Shown: positions 48,736 to 60,097 of the stretch, one piece after another | Layout: each line of letters begins with the position of its first letter | Numbering within the stretch: position 1 is the stretch's first letter | Assembly (NCBI RefSeq): GCF_032854445.1 | Contig: NC_088295.1 | Location: forward strand, 71,516,028 to 71,580,027 | DNA: 64,000 nucleotides | Reading direction: 5' to 3' | Origin: Liolophura sinensis | Lineage: Eukaryota; Mollusca; Polyplacophora; Chitonida; Chitonidae | Translations under genes and position numbers: made by a program | The notes under the pieces: generated by a model | The model's database searches: none | Told to the model about the DNA's origin: nothing | Seen by the model: the letters and a program-made list of their open reading frames with translations, nothing else

Positions 48736-51509
48736 GTTTCGCCATGGATGTCATGGCCCAGTAGTTACAGTGCTGGGGCCACCTTCACAAAGGTGCCGAA
48801 CTTGTACCATGTCGCACATATAGGATATTGGAACGTTACTCTCACAGACCTGCCGGAGGTCTGACGCACATGTCACTTTTCAGACCTGTTCCAGACGAGG
48901 AATGTTCTGGTCCTATTTCGACCTTAGCGTTGTTCTGAGAGATTTCACGCCTCTTGCTTCGGTGTTTGGTACCGCAATACACGGAATAATTTGTCACGTT
49001 AATAACTAGTGATCTTCGCTTGGTAGACAATATATCCCGATTTGCAGCAGGCAATCGCTCATGCTGCCTAAACACTTCCTTCGCGATTGTCATTTATCCC
49101 TAATTTAACTCTGATTCTCTATCAGGCTCGGGGTTCATGTAGCACTAGAAGCTAGAAGTCAGAGCACGGCGTGTTTCTGTTTCTCACGTGGTAAACTTGG
49201 CACTCTAAACACTAAGATCATATCTTCCGTGAAGATCTCTTTCCGACATCTGTATCATTGGCCCTCGTCTACTGTGTCAAACCCATGGCGCCCTAATTCT
49301 GCATTTTTGACACCTGTCCCTTTAATCTAGCTGTTTGCTTACGTAAAAACCATGAGAAGAAATTAAATTATTTGCCTTAGTGGAACTGCATTATTACCCT
49401 GTCGCATTAACCAACTTGGGTGTGACCTGGCGTAGTCAGTGTATTATATATCTGCCAGTTCCTTCCTAAAATTATCTCCATCATTAAGCAAAAGTACGCA
49501 TATATGCCCCTTGTACACAGATGAGGCTAACAACAAACGCATTTCTTGTGCCAAATTGTGTCGTTTTCGAGAGGAATACCATTTTTCTCACGGAAAAATT
49601 TCCAAGTAAGTCCGATCTCAGCCTGAACACACAGGTTCTGTTAAGAGACAGGACATTTTGATAATTCCCTTAACATGATGTATTCAGTTTTGCAATTCAG
49701 TGTAAATTTTCCTAAAGCAGGTGTAAATTATACCCTCGATTCGTAAAAAAGGCAACCTTCTTGAAAATCTCATCCATTTTGTAGACAGCAATGTAGTCAA
49801 TCAATCTTTGAATAAAAGCGATATTAAGAAAGAGTTTGCAACATGGCTAACAGTCCAAGTGGGAACCATCTTCAATAAATGAACATTCTAATAAACTTAA
49901 CCCAGCTCCATTAAGGATGAAATATGCCCATTTAATAGCCTTTTCAATCCCCAGTGGTGAAACAAAATGTGTTTTGGCGTTACGGCGCAGTGATAAACTA
50001 CATTATATGGCATGGTGACGTGTCTCGGCATGCGCACAAACCTGCCAGCTTCTGCCAATGTTCTTAGGGAAGGAAATGTTTTGAAAATTATTCCCCGAAC
50101 GTAAATATTCTCTTTTCCTTATAATTAATCCCAAAGCTGATCCTTTACCATCTAAGTCTGTGTTATGTGCTGGTAATGACAGTTCCGTAGTGGAATCCAA
50201 GCGTTAGTTCCGATTCTACGAACCATTTGTCAACCGATGAAAGGACCCTCGAAATAGGTAACAGTTCATGCCAGAATGATTGATACAAATTGCAGTGCAA
50301 AATCCAGCCGTGTAATACTAAAAGCCCTGGACACGCAAAGACAATCGGTTAAACACCTTTCAGTAACCACAGAAACGATATTTCAGTAGGTACATTATTA
50401 ATTAGGTTGACGGCAGGCATACGAATATCTGTTTCGAAGCCTAGATTTTATCTTTTATGTACGTCTGCCCAATTCTTAAGACGTGCATTCTGAATTAATG
50501 TTATATTGTTTTCAATCGAATAGACGGACAGCCTATCAGGGCGAAGACTTTTCACTTTTGCTGCCGTCCTAGGTAATGTAACTTTCATGATAATGACGTC
50601 TTTTATAGCGAGTTTAGGGTCGTACTAAATTTTACACTTTTACACAGTGGAAAAGCTAATATGCCAATGTACTATCAGAAGAGATCATTATTATTGTAAC
50701 ATCTCAGATATTATTATCTTTGTTGAAGCTTTTCTGTAAGGCATTGATCTGTGTTGTTTTCAATATCTGTTTTTTTTATCTGTTTGTCTGTTAAAGGACA
50801 ACAACCCTTATTCGCTAAACTGAACTGACAATATTGAGCGTTACAGAGTGTTTTGTAAGAGATCTTGTTACTTTTCACTGTCTACATCTAAAACATACAA
50901 TTAATAGCGGTACAGTTAAAATGGCAACTCTAATCGAATTTTTGCTGTTAGTTTAGAATAGTGGAAGTACTTACCTGGCACAAAATACCAACCTCGGCTG
51001 TGTGCACGTGTTATCCGTCAAAATTAGTAGTGAAGTTTCCAAAATTTATAAAGCGAATCGCTTGTTATAACTTTTCAAACCTTATAATCATGTAACACTA
51101 TAAATGTACGAGTCTGGTATTTACTGAAATGCAATAATTTGAACTACTGTAGGTAAATGGAGAAAAATTGGTTTCATTAGCGAATATGGATTTTTTGCCA
51201 AAAAACCCCGGTATAGCCTCATTAATAGAATAGATGTTGTGGAAATAAGGCTAATCTGGACTGCCAATATTGACTTTAAGTGGTAATGTTGTCATGCAGA
51301 TGACTGAGAAGATTGTCAGGTTTCCTGCGTCTTAGAAGTTTTATTTCATGTCTCTTTAATATTTTTTCACCCACTGATCGTGCTGGCGCACATGTCGTTT
51401 TAACACAATGTACATGTGGCTTAAAATGTTCTCAGATGCCTACAAGTGTTGCCAGAAGCTGGCTCTAAAGACTATTTTTCACACTGAAGGTAAAAACAGA
51501 CTCTCATCT
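48736..51509. other. No identifiable feature (2.8 kb)
   Basis: Short open frames under 85 codons on either strand. No repeats or transposon ends were recognised. Confidence 0.4.
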
Positions 51510-52377
51510 CTAGTCAATGTTCTCATAAATGACAGAAACAGCGTCGCTGTACCTTGTCTGAATACGTAACACTTCAATTCTGTTCAGTTCTTCCCAGTAA
51601 GTGCCGTCGGGCCTTACTGATAGTAAACTTTTGTCCGATGTCAACGTGACATTTAACGTGCCGACTGAGAAGCACGCCGATGTGTTACGAGGAAAGTCGA
51701 TCGCGTAAATTAATATTTTGTCAGCGAAAACCATTACATCGCAAAAGTTAGCCTTTGGAATTGTAACGTTGGTAATTCTGTTAGATTCCCACTGGCATGG
51801 AAAGAAGGTTCCTGCTCTGCCATGGAAAGAAGGTTCCATCTCAGACATGTAAACTGTAAATTATTCCGAGAAATTTGATAAAAATAATCTACGTTTTGTT
51901 AAGACGTATAATAGAGACACGTTGGGGTCAGGATGGGATGGGAGAGTGGTGGCACGTACAATATTGATGGTTGTTTGTCCTTGCCTGTGTAGCGTTACGG
52001 TGACATTGATGGTAACTTGAACATAGTGTGTTAAGTAAAACCTGAAGATAGAGGGGTTTGCGATATGTCTCTTCACCAGAAGCGGAGTGGTTTCCAAAAA
52101 GTTCTGAATGAAATGCATATTGTAAACAATTCAACAACAAGGTGTACTCCAAGTAAGTAAAAATATTTTCTGTCCTGAAAACATCGTTCGCTAAGGGCAT
52201 GTCATGAAAAGAAAAAGTAACTAAGCGAGATACGTAGGAATCCCGCAGATCAGGCTTTTGTGTTGTTGCGACAGATGGAATGTACAACTTACAGTTAGGT
52301 TGGAAATGTTTTGACTCATCAAATAACTGGAATTGACAAGCCCCAGTCACACTACGGAACAAATGCTGACACAACAT
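51510..52377 (-). pseudogene. Possible decayed coding region or unrecognised exons, minus strand
   Basis: Two of the longest non-repeat open stretches in the window lie side by side here. Reading from 52377, about 85 codons are open in one frame (starting MLCQHLFRSVTGACQFQLFD). Near 52120-52150 the more protein-like reading moves to another frame, open from 52118 to 51861. After one stop the same frame continues from 51848 to 51510. The second part has five N-glycosylation sequons (NVT, NVS, NVT, NTS, NVT) and alternating beta-strand-like runs such as VQVTINVTVTLH, as in a secreted or luminal domain. Possible splice acceptors precede 52095 and 51854, but matching donors would give introns near 50 bp. 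I recognise no family. It may be a broken gene, true exons, or chance. Confidence 0.25.
51796..51837. repeat. 17-bp direct repeat, 25-bp spacing
   Basis: CATGGAAAGAAGGTTCC occurs exactly at 51796-51812 and 51821-51837, within the possible decayed coding region. Confidence 0.9.
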
Positions 52378-53938
52378 GCTATATGATAAATAAAAGTGAT
52401 TCCGGAGATGAAACGATCTCTTAGAACTTGTAGTGGATCAATCAGCAACCGGTGCCGGGGTAACAAAGAATGTCTGTAATTGTTCCGTGAGGTACAAGGC
52501 TTTAACACTGCTGGCCTTTCTCCAAGTTCCGAATGACGCAATGTGCTGAGACTTGACTAGAGACTTAGTATCATTTGCTACGTTAAACGATTATGGTGGT
52601 TATAGGCAATCAGCCAATCAGCGACATCGATTGAAAAACTCAAGTAATGGTTTCGATTTGTTGGGGACAAAGAATTCCAATTTCTGTATAGATTTCATGA
52701 CATGCTTCTGTCTCACATGAATCCGTTTTAGTTATTTGCTCCTAGTTAGTAACATGGTTAACGTTTGTGTTAATTAGTTTTGTGAATTTCATGCGAAGAA
52801 AGGAGCGATGTGGTTTTTATCGTGATCATAAGATCGACATGTATGAGAATCACCACTGTTATCTTGCAACACCAAAGTTTAAGCGAAGAAAAGTATACTC
52901 TGCACAGGCCAAGTCAATCAACAACACTATTGCGTCCCTGAGAGCAGTATGATCATATAAAGCTATGTCAGGGGAATTATCTTTTTGTAACGGAGGTGAT
53001 GATTTACATAAAGTTGACTGAAGGCACAGAAAACTGGAGAATGTGGTCATCTGATATATTCAATCTAAAATTGTTCTGTGCCGCCTTTGTTTGGTTTAAT
53101 CCACTTCCAAAACATGATCAAATAATAAAATACCAATTTTACAACATACAGTTGCCAATACCAATTTTATTATTATTGGTCATATACAAAACAATAAATT
53201 CTGACTATTAGTCATCAAAATTGTATCCTTTATTATTTATATCAAAAGATTTGTCTATGGAATATGAAGCCCTATCAAGGCTGTTAGTAGTATTATTGCA
53301 GGTGATGTTCAGGGTCAAAGCTTACCAATCCCTCTCGCAAGCCCTTGGTATGCCCGTGTCTACTTATCGAACATTAACATTTACCTGGGCCGTGGAATGT
53401 ATTGACATGGCTTCTGGTTTGATTTGTTCTCAGTCTGTCATAAGTACAACTATTTGCTTTGTCTTGGGTTAGATGTCCAAATTCTGAATCAATAAAAACT
53501 AGTGCGATTAGGCTTTCGGTAAATTTACAGGTAAACGACTTATTTCTTGAATTAGCCAAGGCTTGGGTGCAATTAGCTAAAGCTCCAGTCAAACCTATAT
53601 TTATGACTAATTACGTCACTTTGTGAGGAGAAAATTGCAGGTAATCGTTTTAAATCTTGAATTATTCTTATGATTAATAAGTCGTGGAGAGTTAGTGACA
53701 AGTGGTCGCGTTTTTATTCATGCTCAAAAATCAGCTGCTCGGCTTTGTCGTACAAACTACATGCGAGCATCGCAAAGCATCTTCGTGATACGCTTGCACG
53801 GTTTTGTCACAGAGTGCCTTTGGTGTCTTTGGATCACGTGACTATTGCGGATATACTAAAGTCTTACAAGAGTCTCTGGGTCACATTAATCTTGAATGCA
53901 AAGATTTCAGTCTTGAGATTCAATCACGGTATTCCTCT
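52378..53938. other. No identifiable feature
   Basis: Open frames under 100 codons on both strands with no recognised protein. Nothing repetitive was seen. Confidence 0.4.
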
Positions 53939-53980
53939 TATGACTGAAAAATTGTTAAGTACGCCATAAAACCTTACGCG
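53939..53980 (+). mobile_element. 3'-terminal stub of a family-B SINE
   Basis: TATGACTGAAAAATTGTTAA, then GTACGCCATAAAACCT, matches the 3' end of the family-B copy at 48.4 kb almost base for base. It is 5'-truncated to about 40 bp and its tail continues directly into the CATA microsatellite that follows. No TSD could be set because the right side is the array. Confidence 0.85.
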
Positions 53981-53982
53981 TG

Positions 53983-54131
53983 CATACATACATACATACA
54001 TACATACATACATACATACATACATACATGCATACATACATACATGCATACATGCATACATGCATACATGCATGCATGCATGCATACATACATACATGCA
54101 TACATACATGCATACATGCATACATACATAC
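53983..54131. repeat. CATA/CATG tetranucleotide microsatellite
   Basis: About 37 CATA units with interspersed CATG variants, concentrated at 54027-54113. It starts at the tail of the family-B SINE stub and ends where the C-rich minisatellite begins. The frames across it (alternating H, T, Y, I or V, C, M) are repeat artefacts. Confidence 0.95.
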
Positions 54132-55450
54132 CCCAAACCCCACAACACCATTCCCACTATACCTTTCCCACGACACCTTTCCCAACTCACCATTAAACAC
54201 CATCCCCACCCCTCCATTCCCCACCATCGCCACTACACCATTACACACCATCCGCAACCCACCATTCCCCACCATCCCCACCCCACCATTACACACCGTC
54301 CTCAACCGTCCATTCCCCACCATCGCCACTACACCATTACACACCATCCGCAACCCACCATTCAGCACCATCCCCACTACACTATTACACACCATCCCCA
54401 CCCCACCATTCCCCACCATCGCCACTCCACCATTACACACCACCCCCACCCAACCATTCCCCACCATCGCCACTACACCATTACACACCACCCCCACCCC
54501 ACCATTCCCCACCATCGCCACTACACCATTACACACCATCCGCAACCTTCCATTCCCCACCATCGCCACTCCACCATTACACACCATCCCCACCCCACCA
54601 TTCCCCACCATCCCCACTCCACCATTACAGACCATCGCCACTCCACCATTCCCCACCATTGCCACTACACCATTACACACCACCCCAACCCCACCATTCC
54701 CCACCATCGCCACTCCACCATTACACACCACCCCAACCCACCATTCCCCACTATCGCCACAACACCATTACACACCATCCGCAACCCACCATTCCCCACC
54801 ATTGCCACTCCACCATTACACACCACCCCCACCCCACCATTCCCCACCATCGCCACTCCAAAATTACACACCACCCCCACCCTACCATTCCCCACCATCG
54901 CCACGACACCATTACACACCACCCCAACCCCACCATTTCCCACCATCGCCACTCCACCATTACACACCACCCCCACCCCACCATTCCCCACCATCGCCAC
55001 TCCACCATTACACACCACCCCAACCCTCCATTCCCCACCATCGCCACGACACCATTACACACCACCCCAACCCCACCATTCCCAACCATTGCCACTCCAT
55101 CATTACACACCATCGCCACTCCACCATTACACACCATCGCCACTCGACCATTCCCCACCATCGCCACTACACCATTACACACCATCCGCAACCCTCCTTT
55201 CCCCACCATCGCCACTCCACCATTACACACCACCCCACCCCACCATTCCCCACCATCGCCACTCCACCATTACACACCATCGCCACTTCACCATCACCAC
55301 TCCCATCCCACCTTCCCAACTACAGCATTTCCCTACCACCCTCACTATACCATCCCCACAACGCCACCTCCTCTCTACCATCCACACCGTACCATCCATA
55401 TTCCACCACCCACACCACACCATCCCCATCATGCCATCCTCAAATCATCC
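54132..55450. repeat. 48-bp minisatellite of about 23 units, extreme strand asymmetry
   Basis: The regular part (about 54187-55290) repeats a 48-bp unit built from two related 24-bp halves: ACCATTCCCCACCATCGCCA plus CTCC, and ACCATTACACACCACCCCCA plus CCCC. Occasional half-unit slips occur (for example near 54625 and 55100). Edges degrade into C-rich sequence to about 55450. The plus strand is nearly free of G except in ATCGCC or ATCCGC, so the minus strand is rich in GGTGGGG runs with quadruplex potential. Because 48 is a multiple of three and the unit lacks stops, frames are open on all plus phases and some minus phases (the longest 53980-55548, 522 codons). I regard these as artefacts. Confidence 0.93.
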
Positions 55451-56994
55451 TCCCCGCCACACGTAACTCTATGAGGTGGTCTCTGGTGAGATACACGGTT
55501 ATCTCCTGTATCAATAACACTCCGCCCGGGAAACAGTCACTGAAATAACAACAGGCAGGGCAAAACTGCAAATTGCATGATAGCCATGTGGGTTTAGGCG
55601 AGTTAAGAAATCAGGCACGGATGTGCTGTGTGATATATCTAAACACGAATGGTTTCCGAGCTATGAAGTCGTTGTTTTCCAGGCGCTAAAAGAAGGGATT
55701 TAGATACCATAATATGTATATAACCACGTAACCCACAGACGGGCAATAGGGGTAACGTCTTTATGAATGTTGCCTCATCTTGCTTCAAACTTTGAAACTA
55801 AGGAGCGTCGTGATGTTTTGTTTCACATTACACAGACTGAGCCAACTAGCCACTTCACCTTGTCATACATGGCATCAGAAAATGCACGAACCCTTCCCGG
55901 GGTTAAAATGAGTACAAGAAAACATACGACAAGTACAGTCACATAAACGGATGTCAGCCATGTATTATTTTAGTGAAGGTTTTATTTTTCGGGCTTTTCT
56001 TCAGCCCCAGTGGTTACACACCAATTTTCATATCAAGATAATACCTATGTAAGAAAACAAATTTTGTCTATTTTTGGCCTATACAACATACATTTACCAT
56101 TTGAAAAACAGGATATTTGCCTGGTATCTCTGGTACACACATATGTAAATAAATACCAGTGAGAATGCTGGTGAGGCCCGTAAGTACAGAGGCTCCAATA
56201 TTGAGTGGTAATAAATCTGTTTGTACTCCAGTGGATTGAAGACAATTGCTGTTCTATTAATGCGTGTGACGGTGATCCATACGCTATTTTCCGTTTCTCT
56301 AACCACGCAAGCTGGACCGTTCAGGGATTAGGCAGTGGGGGAGGAAGGGAAGGGTGCGGGGAGGTGGTCCAGGAGGAGCAAAGAGGTATCTGAAGGAGCC
56401 CAGGGCGTTAGTAATCAGGAATGAACTAATAAAGCGTTCCTGTCGAAATAATGTCCTCTTAGAAACCTTGTCCACGAGTAAAACAGTGTCTGAGTCAATA
56501 TCGATATCTACACTACATAGGCCAAATTGCACATCAGGTCATACAGTGTATGTGTCCCTTAACGGGGGTAAATTGATGGTGAGAACTATTTTACGATAAA
56601 TATAGCCTCTCAAGATAGCATCGATGTTAGTCATTTTCTTTTATAAACTTTCGGTAGCTGCCGCACATCAATGTCTGTTTTAGGCTACGAAATACAAGAA
56701 CGACGTATGCCCTGCTTATAAGAAACATTCGTACATACATATACAACATTAATATGGCCGTTATTGGTGAACTGAATTTCAAAATGGGGACACTAAAGTG
56801 CTGGTTTGCTGTAACTGTTAAGGTCAGGGCCATTATTATCACTTGTTCGAATCAAACTCTCGTTGTTTCAACTGCGCTTCTGACCAGGAGGCTATCAAGT
56901 ATTTGACAAATGTCCTTCTATAAAAACAAGCGAGTAAAGTAACTATTTCCACTCGGCCAATGCACCCTTCCTGTTACCCTTATTAGGACCTATA
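55451..56994. other. No identifiable feature
   Basis: No recognised protein or repeat. A G-rich stretch lies at about 56330-56372. Confidence 0.4.
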
Positions 56995-57150
56995 GTCAAT
57001 TTCTTTTAGCCAATCCCCTACAGTCAGGCATCTGTAAAGTCATTAGTGACACGTAACACCACAAACTCAACACACTGATATGTTTTACGCCTATATTATT
57101 GCAAGGAAAATGCTGTTAGAATACTTTTTCTGATCCATATGTCGGGTTTC
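56995..57150 (+). repeat. Single-arm relative of the 25.7-kb foldback element
   Basis: ATTAGTGACACGTAACACCA, ACTGATATGTTTTACG, then ATTGCAAGGAAAATGCTGTT and AGAATACTTTTTCTGATCCA align in order with the arms at 25727-25845 and (reverse complement) 25898-26016. The segment TATAGTCAATTTCTTTTAGCC upstream matches the outer flank of the right arm. An opposing arm was not seen downstream. Confidence 0.65.
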
Positions 57151-58359
57151 AACACCTAAAACTCATTACCTCGGGTGACGTCATAATTATTCAAAAATAG
57201 GTGGCATGCTGGATCATGGGCGTGGAGAGTAATTTGTTTACAAATAGCTGAACCAACATGCCCGTTTTAACAAACTCGCCTACAAAGTAACACAGCCTAC
57301 ACTACTGCCTTAGTGAACAGACAACATTGTTTTTGTAGGAGAATGTCCTGACACCCACCTCCAAAAAAACACACTGTCGAGAGATAACATACCAAGAGTG
57401 ATAAAATGATATTCGTTTATGAAGGTTATATTACACTGAAACGTAAAAAAAATGTCAAGTATAGGAGTGTCAGAAGCAGTGTTCAGATTAAAGTCGATAG
57501 CAGTTTAGGCAACTGGTGTCACCCTGTGTCAAAACATATTGAGCTCCCCCGAATATCCAGCGAGCCACTGTGTTTTGAATAATTATGAGGCAATGAGTTC
57601 TAAAATTCGGACCTTTATCATCTTACATTTGTTGGGCCTTTATTCTAACTGTTCACATAAATGCGTAAATTGTAGCAAATTATACGCTACAAATTATACG
57701 TCACAACAACCAGATTATATCGCTGTAGTCCCGGTCTTCATTCCCTTGTAGAGATAAGCTACAAAGTCAAAGCCTTGTTCCAAGTTTTTGTGTACTTATT
57801 CACCAGAACTGTAGACGCAGCCTAATTTGTAATTGATTAGCGACCTGATGGAGTGGCTTAGACTGCTTAAATTGGCTTCGCACGAATGGTATCATTGTTT
57901 TTGAGGCTAGTGTTGTCAATGGCGAACCCCCGGGACTATGTCTATTTCTCCCCTATCCGTCTATGCCATGTGTTGAGATTAAGACGTACACGGTTTAACT
58001 TAGCATAGGTTGACTCACACGCCCGATTTTTGGAATCAGCTGTATACGCACACCCTGTGTTAAGTTCAGAAGTGTTGTAGACACAGTTTCCGTATGGACG
58101 GATACACATTTATAGAGGCATTGTCCCAATAGAGACGCTGTTAACGCTGCCATGTGAGAAGTAACACGCCTAGTTGTTTCCAAGAATTATACGGCTGTAT
58201 TTAGTCAGTGTATGTCTATGTGTTACGCAAATCAAAAATGTAAAAGTCAACAGATTCGGAAAATTTTAAACATTAAAATGCCTTACAGGCAATCAAGGCA
58301 GCACTATTATGGACTTTCATATTCAGGATGACTGGTTAGTTGTCGTTAGTTTCAACATG
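57151..58359. other. No identifiable feature
   Basis: Short open frames only, no array or transposon end. Confidence 0.4.
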
Positions 58360-59486
58360 AAAGGTACAGTTTTTCACAAGTACTTGCTATTGAAGAAACG
58401 TGCCCTTATCACAAGAGAATTATGTACTGGTAATGTGACTTTTAAATTCAATGATTGTTATTATGAACAAACCGATGGGGTCGCAATGTGGCCACCTATG
58501 GCCCATGTTATGACTGATTTTTTTATGAACTTTTTCTACCTTCAATTTGTGCACAAACAGATCCTTACTTTCGCCATACTGAATACAAACGATATGTTGA
58601 CCACACTTTCTTGGCTTTTAATAGGGAAGGTGTCAACAAATTTCTCGCATACCTTAGCTCGTGTCACCCTAGTATCAAATTCACATCAGAGCCTGAAACT
58701 GACCAGACTCTTCCTTTCTTAGACATTCTCATCTCAAAGGCCAACTCCACAACTGAAACAACTATTTACAGTAAACCCACTAACAATGGACTTTATACCA
58801 GGTGGAGTAGTTTCATAACCAAAATCCACAAAATCAACTTATCAGAACATTACTTCACAGATCTTGGTAGATATGCAGCTCATATAAACTTTTTCACTCA
58901 TAATAACAACATCTTAAGAAAATTTTACCATAGAATGATTTCCCACAGCACATAATTGGACAAACCGTTAAACAATTTCTAGACAATAAATTCAAACCTA
59001 ACAAAAAATGGAAAGAAACTTATCTGTGTTGAATTACCATATCTAGGAGCAATCCCAAACCAGCTTCGTGGTGACCTGAAAACTCTTAACAAGCTCTTTC
59101 CATGTATCAAAACTGTTTTAATTTACGAAAATAAATGTGACATAAGTTCTTTCTTTCGTTTCAAAGACATAGAAGACCCTAAACTCAGAAGTAAAGTTGT
59201 TTACATAATCAGTTGTGGGGAATGTGCTGAAAGCTATCTCGGTAAAACGCACAGACACCTAACTGACAGGTTACTTGAACACGACAGCAGCAGCTCTGAA
59301 TTTGAATTTTCTGGTCACCTGCCTCAAAACCGGGCATAGTCCATAAAAACACACGCAAAAAACTCTTGATTACAGTTCAACCGATTTCAAACTGAGAGTT
59401 AAAGAGTCGTTGTATGTAGCAAAACTACAAGCCTTCCCTGAACAACATGATCGCCCCAGCACCATTATTTTTATTCAATGCTTAGA
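58360..59486 (+). pseudogene. 5'-truncated, frameshifted Penelope-like retroelement (RT plus GIY-YIG endonuclease)
   Basis: Penelope-like elements encode one protein with a reverse transcriptase followed by a GIY-YIG endonuclease. Here the frame opens within the RT (FKFNDCYYEQTDGVAM, about 58440-58490, equivalent to the FNG-YKQ-DGVAMG block). The catalytic box follows at about 58587 as RYVDHTFLAFNREGVN, where the usual YxDD has become YVDH. The thumb-like part continues to about 58950. After further frame changes come VELPYLGAIPNQLRGDL (about 59026) and the endonuclease: SSFFRFKDIEDPKLRSK, VVYIISCGECAESYLGKT, then R and LLEH. A last frame gives KESLYVAKLQA before 59486. At least four frameshifts, internal stops, the lost second Asp and the missing 5' half make it inactive. 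Confidence 0.88.
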
Positions 59487-60039
59487 AATAATTGTATGCA
59501 TATAATGAGGCTTCAAGCTTCGGGTGATTTTTTTCTATGTAATATACACAAAGCTGACTAACGTTAATTTTTTTTCTGTGCATACCCTTGTTTTTCTTTT
59601 GCACTCTGAAATGCAACCCTCGTGTTATTGTTTTACTCAGGTGACTATAGCGCAGTTGCAGGCTTTTATATGTTTTTGTCATTATCAAGCTCTATATATT
59701 GCAATGTCACATTATTGCCACTTCGCAGTTTGTTACTACACCTGGTGATCTTCCGAAAGCTTGTGAATAAGTCATTGTACAAAGTGTTATTTTTTTTTGT
59801 CGTTTTGTTCATCACTAGCATTGTGAAACCTATCCATACTAGTACACTTATCAGTTACCAAACAAATATCATATGTTTGATGCGTTTGCTTTTCTCGGCT
59901 TATTTCACCCCCAGAGCTGCTTTCGGAAGAGAGAGCGTTTGTTTGCTGTTTTAGCCTGCGGGACCTAAATAACGCAAAATTTTGTTTCTGTAACGACATT
60001 TTTCTCTGAAATCAAAATTCCGCTCATGTAAATTAATAA
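59487..60039. other. No gene; possible 3' flank of the Penelope-like relic
   Basis: T-rich. TCTTCCGAAAGC at about 59750 and GCTTTCGGAAGA at about 59919 are exact inverted copies some 170 bp apart, which may belong to the retroelement's 3' region or be independent. An open frame of 110 codons (59622-59954) is hydrophobic by T-richness and not recognised. Confidence 0.4.
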
Positions 60040-60097
60040 TGATCTTCACACGATGGAAATCTAAAAAGTGATCTTCACATGATGGAAATCTAAAAAG
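60040..60097. repeat. 29-bp direct tandem duplication
   Basis: TGATCTTCACACGATGGAAA plus TCTAAAAAG at 60040-60068 is followed immediately by a copy at 60069-60097 with one difference (CACACG versus CACATG). Confidence 0.92.

Noticed and set aside
53980-55548. A 522-codon open frame and overlapping 468-, 271- and 258-codon frames
   Set aside because: All lie across the CATA microsatellite and the 48-bp minisatellite. Several phases are open on both strands because the unit is a multiple of three and lacks stops.
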